The notes below the pieces were generated by a model that did not search any database, was not told where the DNA came from, and was given only the letters and a program-made list of their open reading frames with translations. A stretch of 50,914 nt of DNA from an uncultured Vampirovibrio sp. (lineage in GTDB: Bacteria > Cyanobacteriota > Vampirovibrionia > Gastranaerophilales > Gastranaerophilaceae): the NCBI GenBank assembly GCA_910579975.1, contig CAJTWU010000014.1, positions 1 to 50,914 of the forward strand. Direction: 5' to 3'. A program made the position numbers and the translations under genes. Each line of letters begins with the position of its first letter. Within the stretch, counting starts at the first letter, position 1. Positions 1 to 8,211 of this stretch are shown one piece after another.

Positions 1-579
1 ACAGATTTAGTTGGTGAAATCTATGAAGATATGGGCTCATATCAAGAAGGCTATGACTATGCAGCTGAAACTATGGGCGAGGTTGAAGGTACAACTGATT
101 TCGCAGAAAGTTTTGATTCCGCAACCAGAACAATGTGCTATGTAGAAGCTGCAGCTCAAGGATTAAATGCAATTTCCAGTGCTAAAGCAGCTTATCAAGC
201 TGGGGTATTTGCAGCATCAGGTTCATGGGCATTTGGAGCTACTGCTTGGGCTTGGGCTTTTGCGGCAATGGGTGGCGCCGGTGCTGCTATGTCCGGAGTT
301 GGTGTTGCTGAACAAATTAAATGGGCGGGTGAAGTCGGTACAGAAATTGATATGAGAAAAGATACTCAATCTTTCAACACTGAAACAATGGATATGTATG
401 ACGAAGAAATCGATGCTTTCGACGGTCATATGACAGGGGTTGAAGACCTTGAGCTTGAAATCCCTGATGATGTTGAAGCGCCGGAAGATACAGCACTTCC
501 TCCTACTACAGGTGACGGACTTCCTGAAGAAACACCTGAACCAATAAAACCTGAAAAGGAAGAAGAACCAACAAGATAA
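1..579 (+). CDS. Unknown protein, 3' part only (runs off left edge)
   Basis: The frame is open from the first base of the window, and the ATG at position 31 has no ribosome binding site, so this is most likely the C-terminal part of a longer protein. The visible part has an Ala/Gly/Trp-rich hydrophobic stretch (about residues 65-105 counted from the ATG at 31), which could be one or two membrane segments or a glycine-zipper hairpin. An acidic, Pro/Glu-rich disordered tail ends in PTR. I do not recognise the family. The gene ends just before a strong hairpin terminator. Confidence 0.6.
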   Translation, partial: TDLVGEIYEDMGSYQEGYDYAAETMGEVEGTTDFAESFDSATRTMCYVEAAAQGLNAISSAKAAYQAGVFAASGSWAFGATAWAWAFAAMGGAGAAMSGVGVAEQIKWAGEVGTEIDMRKDTQSFNTETMDMYDEEIDAFDGHMTGVEDLELEIPDDVEAPEDTALPPTTGDGLPEETPEPIKPEKEEEPTR

Positions 580-597
580 TTGATAATGAATAAGTTG

Positions 598-622
598 GGG
601 GATGTTTCGTAGAAACATCCCC
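598..622 (+). terminator. Hairpin terminator after the first gene
   Basis: Perfect 11-bp stem GGGGATGTTTC / GAAACATCCCC with a 3-nt GTA loop, followed by the moderately T-rich TTCTGTTATATT. It sits 19 bases after the stop codon. Confidence 0.75.
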
Positions 623-895
623 TTCTGTTATATTAGTCTAACTGGGGGATACTCATCTTTTTTGACTACACTTTTTATTGTAGATTTGAATTCAAGGTTC
701 AGCATGGCTAAAAAGCCCATCTTTATTTAGTTTTATCCTCTTTATAAATCCTTTGGTCTAAATCTCTCAATCGAGCTGAAAAGCCCTAAAATCAATCTTT
801 TTATTGATGAAACACTCCTCTAAAAGAATGTAATATATTTAGTGGAGATGGTAGATTTTTAATCAATTTAATTTATAAAGGGGAGAAAAGAGAGT
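623..895. other. Intergenic leader before the response regulator
   Basis: No gene is visible. The stretch is AT-rich and contains two near-identical 12-mers, GCTAAAAAGCCC at 707-718 and GCTGAAAAGCCC at 775-786, each able to form only a weak hairpin. A purine-rich ribosome binding site (AAAGGGGAG) lies about ten bases before the ATG at 896. I see no recognisable riboswitch consensus. Confidence 0.4.
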
Positions 896-1600
896 ATGAG
901 ACGTGAGTTTAAGAAAAAGTCTAAAGTGTTGCTTATTGATGATAATTATGAACACTTAGTCGGTATTCGTGAATTATTAAACCTAGAAGGAACTTTTGAT
1001 GTTGTAGGTATCGCTACAAATGTTACTGTTGGTTTAAATTTAATCAAAAAATATCAGCCTGATATCGTTCTTTTAGATATGAATATGCCTGATAAAGACG
1101 GTCTTCAAGGTATTATTGAAATCGGTAAATTGGATTTGGATACAAAAGTTCTTGCTCTTTCAGGTTATGATGATGCAGATTTGATTTTTAGAGCAATGAA
1201 AATCGGTGCTAAAGGATATGTTCTTAAAACTATGGCTTCTGCTCAATTGATTTATGCGATAGAAGAAGTTCTTAGCGGTAAAATCTATCTTCCACTTGCT
1301 TTAACTTCTCGTTTCTTTGAATATTTCCAACAATCTTTCAGAGAAGAAAACTCAAAACAAGAAGTAGAAGAAGAAAATCTTTTATCATACCTTACTCAAA
1401 GAGAAGAAGAAGTTTTGGAACTGCTTACTCAAGGTATTACATATAAAGGTGTGGCTAATAAATTGTTTATCTCTGAAACAACAGTTAAGACACACGTAAA
1501 CAATATTTTCCAAAAATTGCAAGTAAATGATAGAACTCAAGCTGTTTTATATGCAATTAATAACGGATTTTTATCTAAGAAAATTAAAATCAGTGCATAA
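896..1600 (+). CDS. NarL/FixJ-type two-component response regulator
   Basis: 234 aa. The N-terminal receiver domain (about 10-130) has the acidic pair D15/D16, phospho-acceptor D61 in LLDMNMPD, and the conserved K111. A short acidic linker leads to a C-terminal LuxR/GerE-type HTH (about 168-228) with LTQREEEVLELL and the recognition-helix region SETTVKTHVNNIFQKL. It should be a DNA-binding transcription factor controlled by phosphorylation. The histidine kinase gene starts nine bases downstream and is the obvious partner. Flagellar rod genes follow at once, so motility or envelope genes are plausible targets (inference). Confidence 0.93.
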   Translation: MRREFKKKSKVLLIDDNYEHLVGIRELLNLEGTFDVVGIATNVTVGLNLIKKYQPDIVLLDMNMPDKDGLQGIIEIGKLDLDTKVLALSGYDDADLIFRAMKIGAKGYVLKTMASAQLIYAIEEVLSGKIYLPLALTSRFFEYFQQSFREENSKQEVEEENLLSYLTQREEEVLELLTQGITYKGVANKLFISETTVKTHVNNIFQKLQVNDRTQAVLYAINNGFLSKKIKISA

Positions 1601-1609
1601 GGTTTAATA

Positions 1610-2824
1610 ATGAAAAAAATAGTAAGACAGCAGAATTATTTAAAAGAACTTATAGAAACACAAGATAATAAATTCTTGTCTCGCCAAACACTTAAGTGTT
1701 TAGTTCGTTCTGCACTTGAGCCTTTATTGGATGCGCCTGAAAGCGGTGTAGTTTTCTATAGAATAGATAACAAAGAAGGGCTGCAAGGTCTTATTAAACG
1801 TCTGGAGTTTTCAGAGATTGAATCAATCAATTATTCTGATGAGGCGGGCAATCTAGTTGAGAAAGTTTGGGCAAATACTGAATTTATTTGTGTAATGACA
1901 CACAGATATGTTTCTATTCTCCTCTGGGATAATTTTACAGGTGACAAAAACACTGTAAGATATTATTCTTTATATAACTCAAAACTTCAAAATGAACCGC
2001 TGGATATTATCAAAAGAAACTCTAAAATAGATATTACACCTTATCAGGAAAAATTCACGCCGGATAGACGTGACAATATTCTTCTAAATGCTTCGATAAG
2101 AAGACTTCTTGATAATATGGTTGATGCAGCTGATGATGCAGTTCTCGGGTTTGCCGAAAAAACTGCTGAAACACTTCGGGATGGTGATTATGCGGCAAGA
2201 AAAGCCCGGGTAATTGCGCATGAAGTCCGTAATCAGCTTTCAATAGTAGATTTATATACAGAAATTATACGTAAAAAAACAGGTGATGAAAGCGTTCTTG
2301 CCTCTCTTAATACGATTTCTAAAGCAATAAGAATGGCGGGTAATTCCTTGTTAGCACTGAAAACTAAAGAAAATTCAGAACTCAAACCTGTTTTAATTCG
2401 TGAACTTGTTCAAGAGGCTGTTGAGTTGGCTGGAGTTTACTTAGAAGGTAAAGAAATTGAACTTCAAGTTGAAACTGATGATATTACAGCAATGGCTGAT
2501 TATGACAAATTGCTGGGTGTAATAATTAATTTAGTTAAAAACGCCTCAGAAGCATTTGACTCAGAAACCCTTCAAAATGGTAAGTATATTAAGATTAAGG
2601 CTGAAAAAAACGAAGATTTTGTCAATATCCTTGTTTCCAATAATGCATCAGGAATAAAAGAACCTGAAAAAATATTCAATGAAGGATTTACGACAAAATC
2701 AACAGGTACAGGGCTTGGACTTTGGATTTGTAAAAAGTCTATTGAAGAGCAAATGGGTTCAATTGAGCTTTCACGTTCGACGGAAGATTACACAGAGTTT
2801 ACAATTAAATTAGGAGGGATATAA
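1610..2824 (+). CDS. Sensor histidine kinase, cytoplasmic
   Basis: 404 aa without a clear membrane segment. An N-terminal sensing region of unknown fold (about 1-190) precedes the dimerisation/phospho-acceptor helix with HEVRNQLS (phospho-acceptor H204). The HATPase domain carries the N-box (N311 in LVKNASEAF) and the G box GTGLGLWICKK from G366. All residues needed for autophosphorylation are visible. It is co-transcribed with the preceding response regulator and stops four bases before flgB, so the pair and the rod genes probably form one transcription unit. The signal sensed is unknown. Confidence 0.9.
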   Translation: MKKIVRQQNYLKELIETQDNKFLSRQTLKCLVRSALEPLLDAPESGVVFYRIDNKEGLQGLIKRLEFSEIESINYSDEAGNLVEKVWANTEFICVMTHRYVSILLWDNFTGDKNTVRYYSLYNSKLQNEPLDIIKRNSKIDITPYQEKFTPDRRDNILLNASIRRLLDNMVDAADDAVLGFAEKTAETLRDGDYAARKARVIAHEVRNQLSIVDLYTEIIRKKTGDESVLASLNTISKAIRMAGNSLLALKTKENSELKPVLIRELVQEAVELAGVYLEGKEIELQVETDDITAMADYDKLLGVIINLVKNASEAFDSETLQNGKYIKIKAEKNEDFVNILVSNNASGIKEPEKIFNEGFTTKSTGTGLGLWICKKSIEEQMGSIELSRSTEDYTEFTIKLGGI

Positions 2825-2827
2825 ATC

Positions 2828-3310
2828 ATGGATTTAATTACTTCCAGAACTATGGAAATAACCCGTCTTGGTATGAATGGTCTTATGGACAGACAGCAGG
2901 CTATTTCTTCAAATATTGCCAATGCTATGACTCCTGATTATCAGAGAAAAGAAGTTGCATTTGAAAGTCAGCTTAATGAGATTATTGAAAAAGAGGATTT
3001 AAAAGACTTTATAAAAGGTCAGAACAGTATTGAATATGTGCCGCCAAATGTGGATGTTTTTACGGGCGAAGTTCATACTTACAGAACTCCAACCCAGCAA
3101 GAGAAAGCATATTTGAAATCTAATTCTTTTGATGAGTTTAAGCCTCAATATGTGACAGATATTTACAGTGGTTCAAATATTGATGGTAATAATGTTGAGT
3201 TGGAACGTGAGATGATGGATTTGTCCAAAACGGGTACGAAATATCTTGTACTTTCAAACCTTGAAAGACGACAGTTTAGCGGATTGCGTAACGCAATTCA
3301 GGGACAATAG
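2828..3310 (+). CDS. flgB: Flagellar basal-body rod protein FlgB
   Basis: 160 aa, slightly longer than the usual 130-140. The N-terminal flagellar rod signature is present (NGLMDRQQAISSNIANAMTP), followed by a variable middle and a C-terminal helix ending near RRQFSGLRNAIQGQ. FlgB forms the proximal rod of the flagellar basal body in the periplasm, exported by the flagellar type III system without a signal peptide. It is the first of a flgB-flgC-fliE trio, the classical order in many bacteria. Its presence means the organism is, or recently was, flagellated. Confidence 0.95.
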   Translation: MDLITSRTMEITRLGMNGLMDRQQAISSNIANAMTPDYQRKEVAFESQLNEIIEKEDLKDFIKGQNSIEYVPPNVDVFTGEVHTYRTPTQQEKAYLKSNSFDEFKPQYVTDIYSGSNIDGNNVELEREMMDLSKTGTKYLVLSNLERRQFSGLRNAIQGQ

Positions 3311-3323
3311 GGGAAAATAAATC

Positions 3324-3830
3324 ATGAGTTTTAATATATTTGATATAGCAGGTTCGGGCATGACTGCTCAAAGGGTTAAAATGGACACAATAGCAAGTAA
3401 TATTGCAAATATCCATACTACTCGTAAACCTGATGGCTCAAAAGGGGTTTATATTAAGAAAGATGTTTCTTTTAGAACTATTTATGAAGATAATGTGAAC
3501 CGTGGGTTTTCAAATTTTTCGAGCAATAATCCGGATGCACAGTTTGATCCTAAAACCGGGAATATGCTTATTAATGCCTCTGTTGCTCTTAATAACGGGC
3601 TTGTAACAGGCGGGGTACAGGTTGAGCAGATTTATGAGCGTGAAGATGGAATAAAAACGATTTATGATCCATCCCATCCTGATGCTGATGAAGAGGGTTA
3701 TGTTGACCTTCCAAATGTCAATATTGTTGAAGAAATGGTGGATATGATTGCGGCATCACGTGCATATGAAGCCAACGCAACCGTAGCAGAGAACGTAAAG
3801 ACAATGATGCAAAGCGCAATGAATATATAA
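3324..3830 (+). CDS. flgC: Flagellar basal-body rod protein FlgC
   Basis: 168 aa. The N-terminus has the rod-protein signature GSGMTAQRVKMDTIASNIAN. The C-terminus has the family motif EEMVDMIAASRAYEANATV followed by the terminal helix. FlgC is a proximal rod subunit that assembles with FlgB, FlgF and FliE. A ribosome binding site (GGGGAA) lies 13 bases after the flgB stop, and fliE follows after 16 bases. It is a little longer than typical FlgC (about 135-150 aa) because of an extended central region. Confidence 0.96.
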   Translation: MSFNIFDIAGSGMTAQRVKMDTIASNIANIHTTRKPDGSKGVYIKKDVSFRTIYEDNVNRGFSNFSSNNPDAQFDPKTGNMLINASVALNNGLVTGGVQVEQIYEREDGIKTIYDPSHPDADEEGYVDLPNVNIVEEMVDMIAASRAYEANATVAENVKTMMQSAMNI

Positions 3831-3846
3831 AAAGAGGTAAGTTTTA

Positions 3847-4272
3847 ATGTCAATGGAGTTTTCAACAGCAATAAACGGGTTCAATAATGAATTCAACATG
3901 AATGGAATAAATGATTATAACCGGTTTCTACAAGGACAGGCTTCTTTTGAGTTGGAAGCTCAAGCTGTTGATTTTTCACAGGCTCTTGATACTGCTTCAA
4001 AAACAGTTCCAATGAAAGATAAGAATGACCCTACAGGCATGGGGAATTTTATGGACAAAATTGGAGCAAGTTTTGGCAATGGTTTGGAAGCTGTTAATAA
4101 AGCAAAGATTGAAGCGGATAGAATGCAGGAAGATATTGCAATGGGCGGCCCAACCAGTATTCACGAGGCTATGATTGCTGCAGAAAAAGCTGAATTGAGT
4201 ATGCAAATGGCTATACAAATCAGAAATAGAATTTTAAATGCTTATAGTGAAATTAATGCAATGGGAATATAA
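3847..4272 (+). CDS. fliE: Flagellar hook-basal body complex protein FliE
   Basis: 141 aa. The conserved C-terminal half has VNKAKIEADRMQEDIAMG and the terminal region SMQMAIQIRNRILNAYSEI, typical of FliE. The first 40 or so residues are an Asn-rich extension not found in shorter FliE proteins. FliE links the MS ring to the rod. The stop codon overlaps the start of rsmH (TAATG), so the two genes are translationally coupled. That ties flagellar rod synthesis to a ribosomal methyltransferase and division genes in one message. Confidence 0.93.
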   Translation: MSMEFSTAINGFNNEFNMNGINDYNRFLQGQASFELEAQAVDFSQALDTASKTVPMKDKNDPTGMGNFMDKIGASFGNGLEAVNKAKIEADRMQEDIAMGGPTSIHEAMIAAEKAELSMQMAIQIRNRILNAYSEINAMGI

Positions 4273-5198
4273 TGGACGATTTTAAACACTACACGGTAAT
4301 GCTTAATGAAGCTGTTGATGCGCTTGAATGCAAAGATGGTAAAATTTATGTTGATTGTACTCTTGGCGGAGGCGGTCATAGTGAATTAATCTTAAAAAGG
4401 ATTTCTCCTAATGGTCGTTTGATTTCTTTTGATATTGATGATGAGGCAATTGCGCATTCTCGTGAGCGTTTGAAAGATTATTCAAATCTTACCATTGTAA
4501 AATCATCTTATACAAATATTAAACAAGAACTTAAAAAACTTGGTATTGATAAGATTACAGGCGGAGTGCTTCTTGATTTAGGCGCTTCTTATCATCAGTT
4601 AACTAAAGCTGAACGCGGTTTTTCTTTTTCTAAAGATGCTCCTCTTGACATGAGATTTAATATGGAAGCAGATTTTTCTGCTTATGATGTCGTAAACACG
4701 TATAAAGAAGAGGATTTAGTCAGAATATTTTCTGAATATGGTGAAGAAAGATTTTCTAAGAGAATTGCGAAGAAAATAGTTGAAGTCCGTGCTAAAAAGA
4801 AAATAGAAACCACCGGTGAACTTGCTTCTCTTATTGTAAGTGCCGTTCCAAAGATTAAATCTTCTATACATCCCGCAACCAGAGTGTTTCAGGCAATCAG
4901 AATTGAAGTAAATAATGAGTTAAAAAATGTAAATATTGTACTACAGGATATATTGGATTTATTAGATGTTGATGGTATAATTTCAGTAATCAGTTTTCAT
5001 TCATTAGAGGATAGAATTGTAAAAAAATTCTTTAAGTTTGAGAGCCAAAAGTGCAGATGCAATGATATGATTTGCAAATGCCCGCCGCCAAAAATAGAGC
5101 TTGTTAATAAAAAGCCAATAGAAGCGTCGGACGAGGAGATAAAGGAAAATCCACCATCACGTAGTGCTAAATTGAGAATTGCGAGGTGTATTTCCTAA
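4272..5198 (+). CDS. rsmH: 16S rRNA (cytosine(1402)-N(4))-methyltransferase RsmH
   Basis: 308 aa, the normal family length. It shows the SAM-binding motif DCTLGGGGHS near residue 30, and the family motifs LLDLGASYHQL and HPATRVFQAIRIEVNNEL, then ISFHSLEDRIVKKFF. A cysteine-containing segment (CRCNDMICKCPPP) lies near the C-terminus, and the end SRSAKLRIAR is typical. RsmH methylates C1402 of 16S rRNA in the decoding centre. It is the usual first gene of the dcw cluster (mraW), here placed after fliE and before an ftsL-like gene. Confidence 0.97.
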   Translation: MDDFKHYTVMLNEAVDALECKDGKIYVDCTLGGGGHSELILKRISPNGRLISFDIDDEAIAHSRERLKDYSNLTIVKSSYTNIKQELKKLGIDKITGGVLLDLGASYHQLTKAERGFSFSKDAPLDMRFNMEADFSAYDVVNTYKEEDLVRIFSEYGEERFSKRIAKKIVEVRAKKKIETTGELASLIVSAVPKIKSSIHPATRVFQAIRIEVNNELKNVNIVLQDILDLLDVDGIISVISFHSLEDRIVKKFFKFESQKCRCNDMICKCPPPKIELVNKKPIEASDEEIKENPPSRSAKLRIARCIS

Positions 5199-5221
5199 AT
5201 GTTTATTTGGGAGTAGGTTAT

Positions 5222-5758
5222 TTGGTTTACGCTTTAAAAAGTTATAACAACAATCAGCCTTACAAGAGAGAAGAAGAGAAGAATGTTCTGAACCTTTTAA
5301 TCCAAAGGTTCTCAAAAGAAGCAGTAAGTCCTTATGAAAAAAAATCTTTTGTAGATAAATCTGTTCAAAATTTGGTAAATAATAGTATAATAGAAGGGTA
5401 CTTTCCAAAGGAGAATGTAGTTAAACAAATGGCAATTAAGCGTTTTAATAAAATGTTATGTATAATTATGGGACTTTTAATTGGTCTTGTTATTATTAGT
5501 TATTATTTTGTTATAACTTGTGAAGTTAAATTAAACGACCTTAGCCGCCAAACTGTTTTATTGAATAATGAAAATGCAGAATTACAAAATAAACTGGATA
5601 CCTTAAAATCCTTCAATAATGTTGATAAAACTTTAGAAAAAAATAACATGCTTCAAAGAGCCGGTCAGGTTATTGAAACTCAAGAAATAACTGTTGACCC
5701 TAATTCAATCCCAAAACCTGTGAAGAAAAAGGTTTTTAACTATGCTATCGGATTTTAG
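5222..5758 (+). CDS. FtsL-like bitopic coiled-coil division protein
   Basis: I place the start at the TTG at 5222 because GGGAG lies eight bases upstream. A GTG at 5186, overlapping rsmH, is possible but lacks a good binding site. A basic, hydrophilic cytoplasmic part of about 80 residues is followed by one membrane span (MLCIIMGLLIGLVIISYYF) and a Leu/Asn-rich coiled coil (LNNENAELQNKLDTLK). That topology and the position directly after rsmH match FtsL, the septal protein that works with FtsB/FtsQ. FtsL proteins diverge quickly, so the name rests on topology and context. The cytoplasmic part is longer than usual. Confidence 0.6.
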   Translation: MVYALKSYNNNQPYKREEEKNVLNLLIQRFSKEAVSPYEKKSFVDKSVQNLVNNSIIEGYFPKENVVKQMAIKRFNKMLCIIMGLLIGLVIISYYFVITCEVKLNDLSRQTVLLNNENAELQNKLDTLKSFNNVDKTLEKNNMLQRAGQVIETQEITVDPNSIPKPVKKKVFNYAIGF

Positions 5759-5771
5759 GGGGTAAATATAT

Positions 5772-6725
5772 TTGGCTGGGAAGTTGGACAACAAGCTTAA
5801 TATATTTCCTTTTTTTAAACTCGTCTGTGGAGCCGGTAACGAAGATGCAGAGTCTGTAAAACGTCTTGTTTATATTTACGCTAATGCGAGTTGTAAAGTT
5901 TTTGATATCTCGGCAAGAAAAGAAATTCTGGAAGCAGCAAAAGCCGGAGCTGAATTTGCAGGAAAAAATGATATTCATTTCTGCGTGTCTGTTGGAATTA
6001 AAGGTGATCCGCATATTTCTAAGGCGCAAATTAATTCTTCTTGTATAAAATGCGGTACTTGTTTTAGAAATTGTCCTAATGGCGCGATATATTCTTCTAT
6101 TATCATTGACGAAAAAAAGTGTATTGGTTGTGGGATATGTTTTAAAAAATGTCCGGTTAATGCAATTAGAATGGTTGATAAAGATGTTAATGTACGTGAA
6201 ATTTTACCTTATATGGTAGAAAACGGTGTTGAAATTCTTGAACTGCATATAATGGGGCATGATAAAAAAGATTTGGATTACAAATGGCAAATTATAAATG
6301 AATGTAAACCGAAACTTGCATCAATCTGTATTGATAGAGAAAATTTTGGCAACAAAGAAGTGCTTTCCCGTATTACTGAAATGATAAAATATAGAGAACC
6401 TTATACAACAATCATTCAGGCAGATGGAATTCCTATGAGCGGTGCTGATGATACTTACAAAACAACTCTACAGGCAGTGGCTATGGCTGAAATTATCCAG
6501 AATGCAAACTTGCCGGTTCATATTGTGGTTTCAGGAGGTACTAATTCTAAAACAGCTGAATTATGCAAACAATGTGATATTAATTATCAAGGTATTGCAA
6601 TAGGTTCTTGGGCAAGAAAAATTGTTAAATCTCAAATTGAAACAAACGATTTTTGGGAAAATCCTCAAATCCGAAACGAAGCTATAGAATTAGCGCGCAA
6701 TCTTTTGAGTTGCAATTTTCTTTAA
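5772..6725 (+). CDS. ldpA: LdpA-like iron-sulfur protein
   Basis: 317 aa, with a TTG start preceded by AGGGGG nine bases upstream. The N-terminal domain begins FFKLVCGAGNED, as in cyanobacterial LdpA. A double ferredoxin-type cluster follows: C91-x2-C94-x2-C97-x3-C101 and C117-x2-C120-x2-C123-x3-C127, binding two [4Fe-4S] clusters. The C-terminal half is the LdpA-specific domain. In Synechococcus, LdpA senses redox state and adjusts the circadian period. Here no kai genes or photosystem genes are visible, so the role is probably a general redox function (inference). It closes the rsmH-ftsL unit. Its 3' end overlaps the convergent AAA gene by 36 bases. Confidence 0.82.
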   Translation: MAGKLDNKLNIFPFFKLVCGAGNEDAESVKRLVYIYANASCKVFDISARKEILEAAKAGAEFAGKNDIHFCVSVGIKGDPHISKAQINSSCIKCGTCFRNCPNGAIYSSIIIDEKKCIGCGICFKKCPVNAIRMVDKDVNVREILPYMVENGVEILELHIMGHDKKDLDYKWQIINECKPKLASICIDRENFGNKEVLSRITEMIKYREPYTTIIQADGIPMSGADDTYKTTLQAVAMAEIIQNANLPVHIVVSGGTNSKTAELCKQCDINYQGIAIGSWARKIVKSQIETNDFWENPQIRNEAIELARNLLSCNFL

Positions 6726-8198
6726 AGCATCCAATAAATCAGTTTTTGCAATTGAGATTAATTGTAAATCTCTTGAACTGAATGTTCCAGCATCCATTTT
6801 AGCATTTATTCCTAATCTCTCCAGTGCATTAAAGTAACCGATAGTAATTAGTTCTGCAACATCAGAGCCGTTAAATTCCCATTCTTTCATTTTAGTAATA
6901 AGTTCTGGTAAAGATACATCATCATCAAAACTTTTGCCTTTTGCATGGATATTGAAAATCGATTCCAGTGCCTGTTCATTTGGTATAGGAACTTCAAGAT
7001 GTAAGCCAAATCTTCCAGAGGCAACCATTGCGTCATCTAATAAATCTTTTCTGTTAGTAGCTGCAATAACAAAAGAAATGGTATCACTCTTTTCTAAATC
7101 ACTCATACACCCTAAAAGCTGGTTTACTAGTGAATCATCGTAACGTGCATTACTTGAACCGTCACGACTTTTTGCTATGGCATCAAATTCATCTATAAAA
7201 AGAACTCCCGGTTCTTTCATTATTGCTTGAAAATAATTTCTTACACTTTGTTCAGAACTTCCTACAACTCCGCTTTTAAACTCATTGGCATTTTTATACC
7301 ACCAGCCAAGTCCGGCTTCGTTTGCAAGAGCTTTACCCAGTAAAGTCTTCCCGCATCTTGGCGGGCCATATAGAAGAATACCTTTGTTCAGTCTTACATT
7401 TTCAAATACTTCAGGATATTTAGCCGGACGGATTACAAATTTTCTTAATTCTGTAATAACATCATCTAATCCGCCAACATCAGAGAAATGAAAATATTTT
7501 GTTTTGCCGGCATTTTTTTGTTTTTTTGTTTCTGTAAGAGATGAAATTGTTCTTTGGTTAAAACTTTCTATATCATTAGCATTTGATAATGCAGATTTAT
7601 AGCCTAAGTATTTCTGTGCATTTGACGGGTTATATCTATATGGAGGATTAAAGATAAACTTATGGGTTTCATTGCTCCAGATAGTTTCTCCTGTTTCAAT
7701 GGCTTCTCCAGAATTTAATCTTGTAAGTTCACCAACACTGTGGTGGTTTTTTAAAGAATGCTTTTCATTTGGGTTTTCTATTGTTAATCCCCAAGTCGGT
7801 CCAAGATTAAGTGCATAATATTCATTTCCTTTTTTGAAAATAGTAAAATTAGCGTTTAATTGACGATCATTTTTTAATTCTTCATCTTTTACTACAAGTG
7901 TATATATTTGAGTTACAGGAATATCAATTTTTGAAGAAAATTCTTTTAATTTTCTGTTAGAATCTTGTTCATTTGATGTGACAATAAATAGGGTATTCCC
8001 ATCAAGAGCTTCCAAACCATACTTAAATCGTTCAGATAAACTAGGTTTACTATCAAGTAATCCGTGAAAAGCTATATTTTGTGCCGCAACAACATCACTC
8101 ACCGGTTTATCAATAGTTCCTGTTTGTGATATTACTTTGTTTTTAATTTGTCTGCTATTTATATTAACTATAGTGTTATTGATTGCCTGTACTCTCAT
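6690..8198 (-). CDS. AAA+ ATPase with unknown N-terminal domain
   Basis: 502 aa. Residues 1-50 are an Asn-rich leader with the motif NIAFHGL. Residues 50-230 are an unrecognised domain. A classical AAA module occupies about 235-480: Walker A GPPRCGKT (278-285), Walker B VLFIDEFD with D336/E337, sensor N382 in ATNRKDLLDD, and GRFG with arginine-finger R396. This is like FtsH/Cdc48-type remodelling ATPases but without a protease. The gene follows the GH13 gene by 13 bases with AAGGA before its ATG, so both are probably co-transcribed. A membrane span is not evident. Substrate unknown. Confidence 0.85.
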   Translation of the reverse strand: MRVQAINNTIVNINSRQIKNKVISQTGTIDKPVSDVVAAQNIAFHGLLDSKPSLSERFKYGLEALDGNTLFIVTSNEQDSNRKLKEFSSKIDIPVTQIYTLVVKDEELKNDRQLNANFTIFKKGNEYYALNLGPTWGLTIENPNEKHSLKNHHSVGELTRLNSGEAIETGETIWSNETHKFIFNPPYRYNPSNAQKYLGYKSALSNANDIESFNQRTISSLTETKKQKNAGKTKYFHFSDVGGLDDVITELRKFVIRPAKYPEVFENVRLNKGILLYGPPRCGKTLLGKALANEAGLGWWYKNANEFKSGVVGSSEQSVRNYFQAIMKEPGVLFIDEFDAIAKSRDGSSNARYDDSLVNQLLGCMSDLEKSDTISFVIAATNRKDLLDDAMVASGRFGLHLEVPIPNEQALESIFNIHAKGKSFDDDVSLPELITKMKEWEFNGSDVAELITIGYFNALERLGINAKMDAGTFSSRDLQLISIAKTDLLDALKKIATQKIAR

Positions 8199-8211
8199 AT
8201 TTCCTTGTGTT

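Noticed and set aside
223..618. Minus-strand open frame of 131 codons
   Set aside because: It is antisense to the first gene and runs into its terminator hairpin. Its Cys/Phe/Arg-rich composition is typical of a shadow frame.
623..895. c-di-GMP (GEMM) riboswitch before the response regulator
   Set aside because: The conserved GEMM core is absent; only two short repeats are visible.
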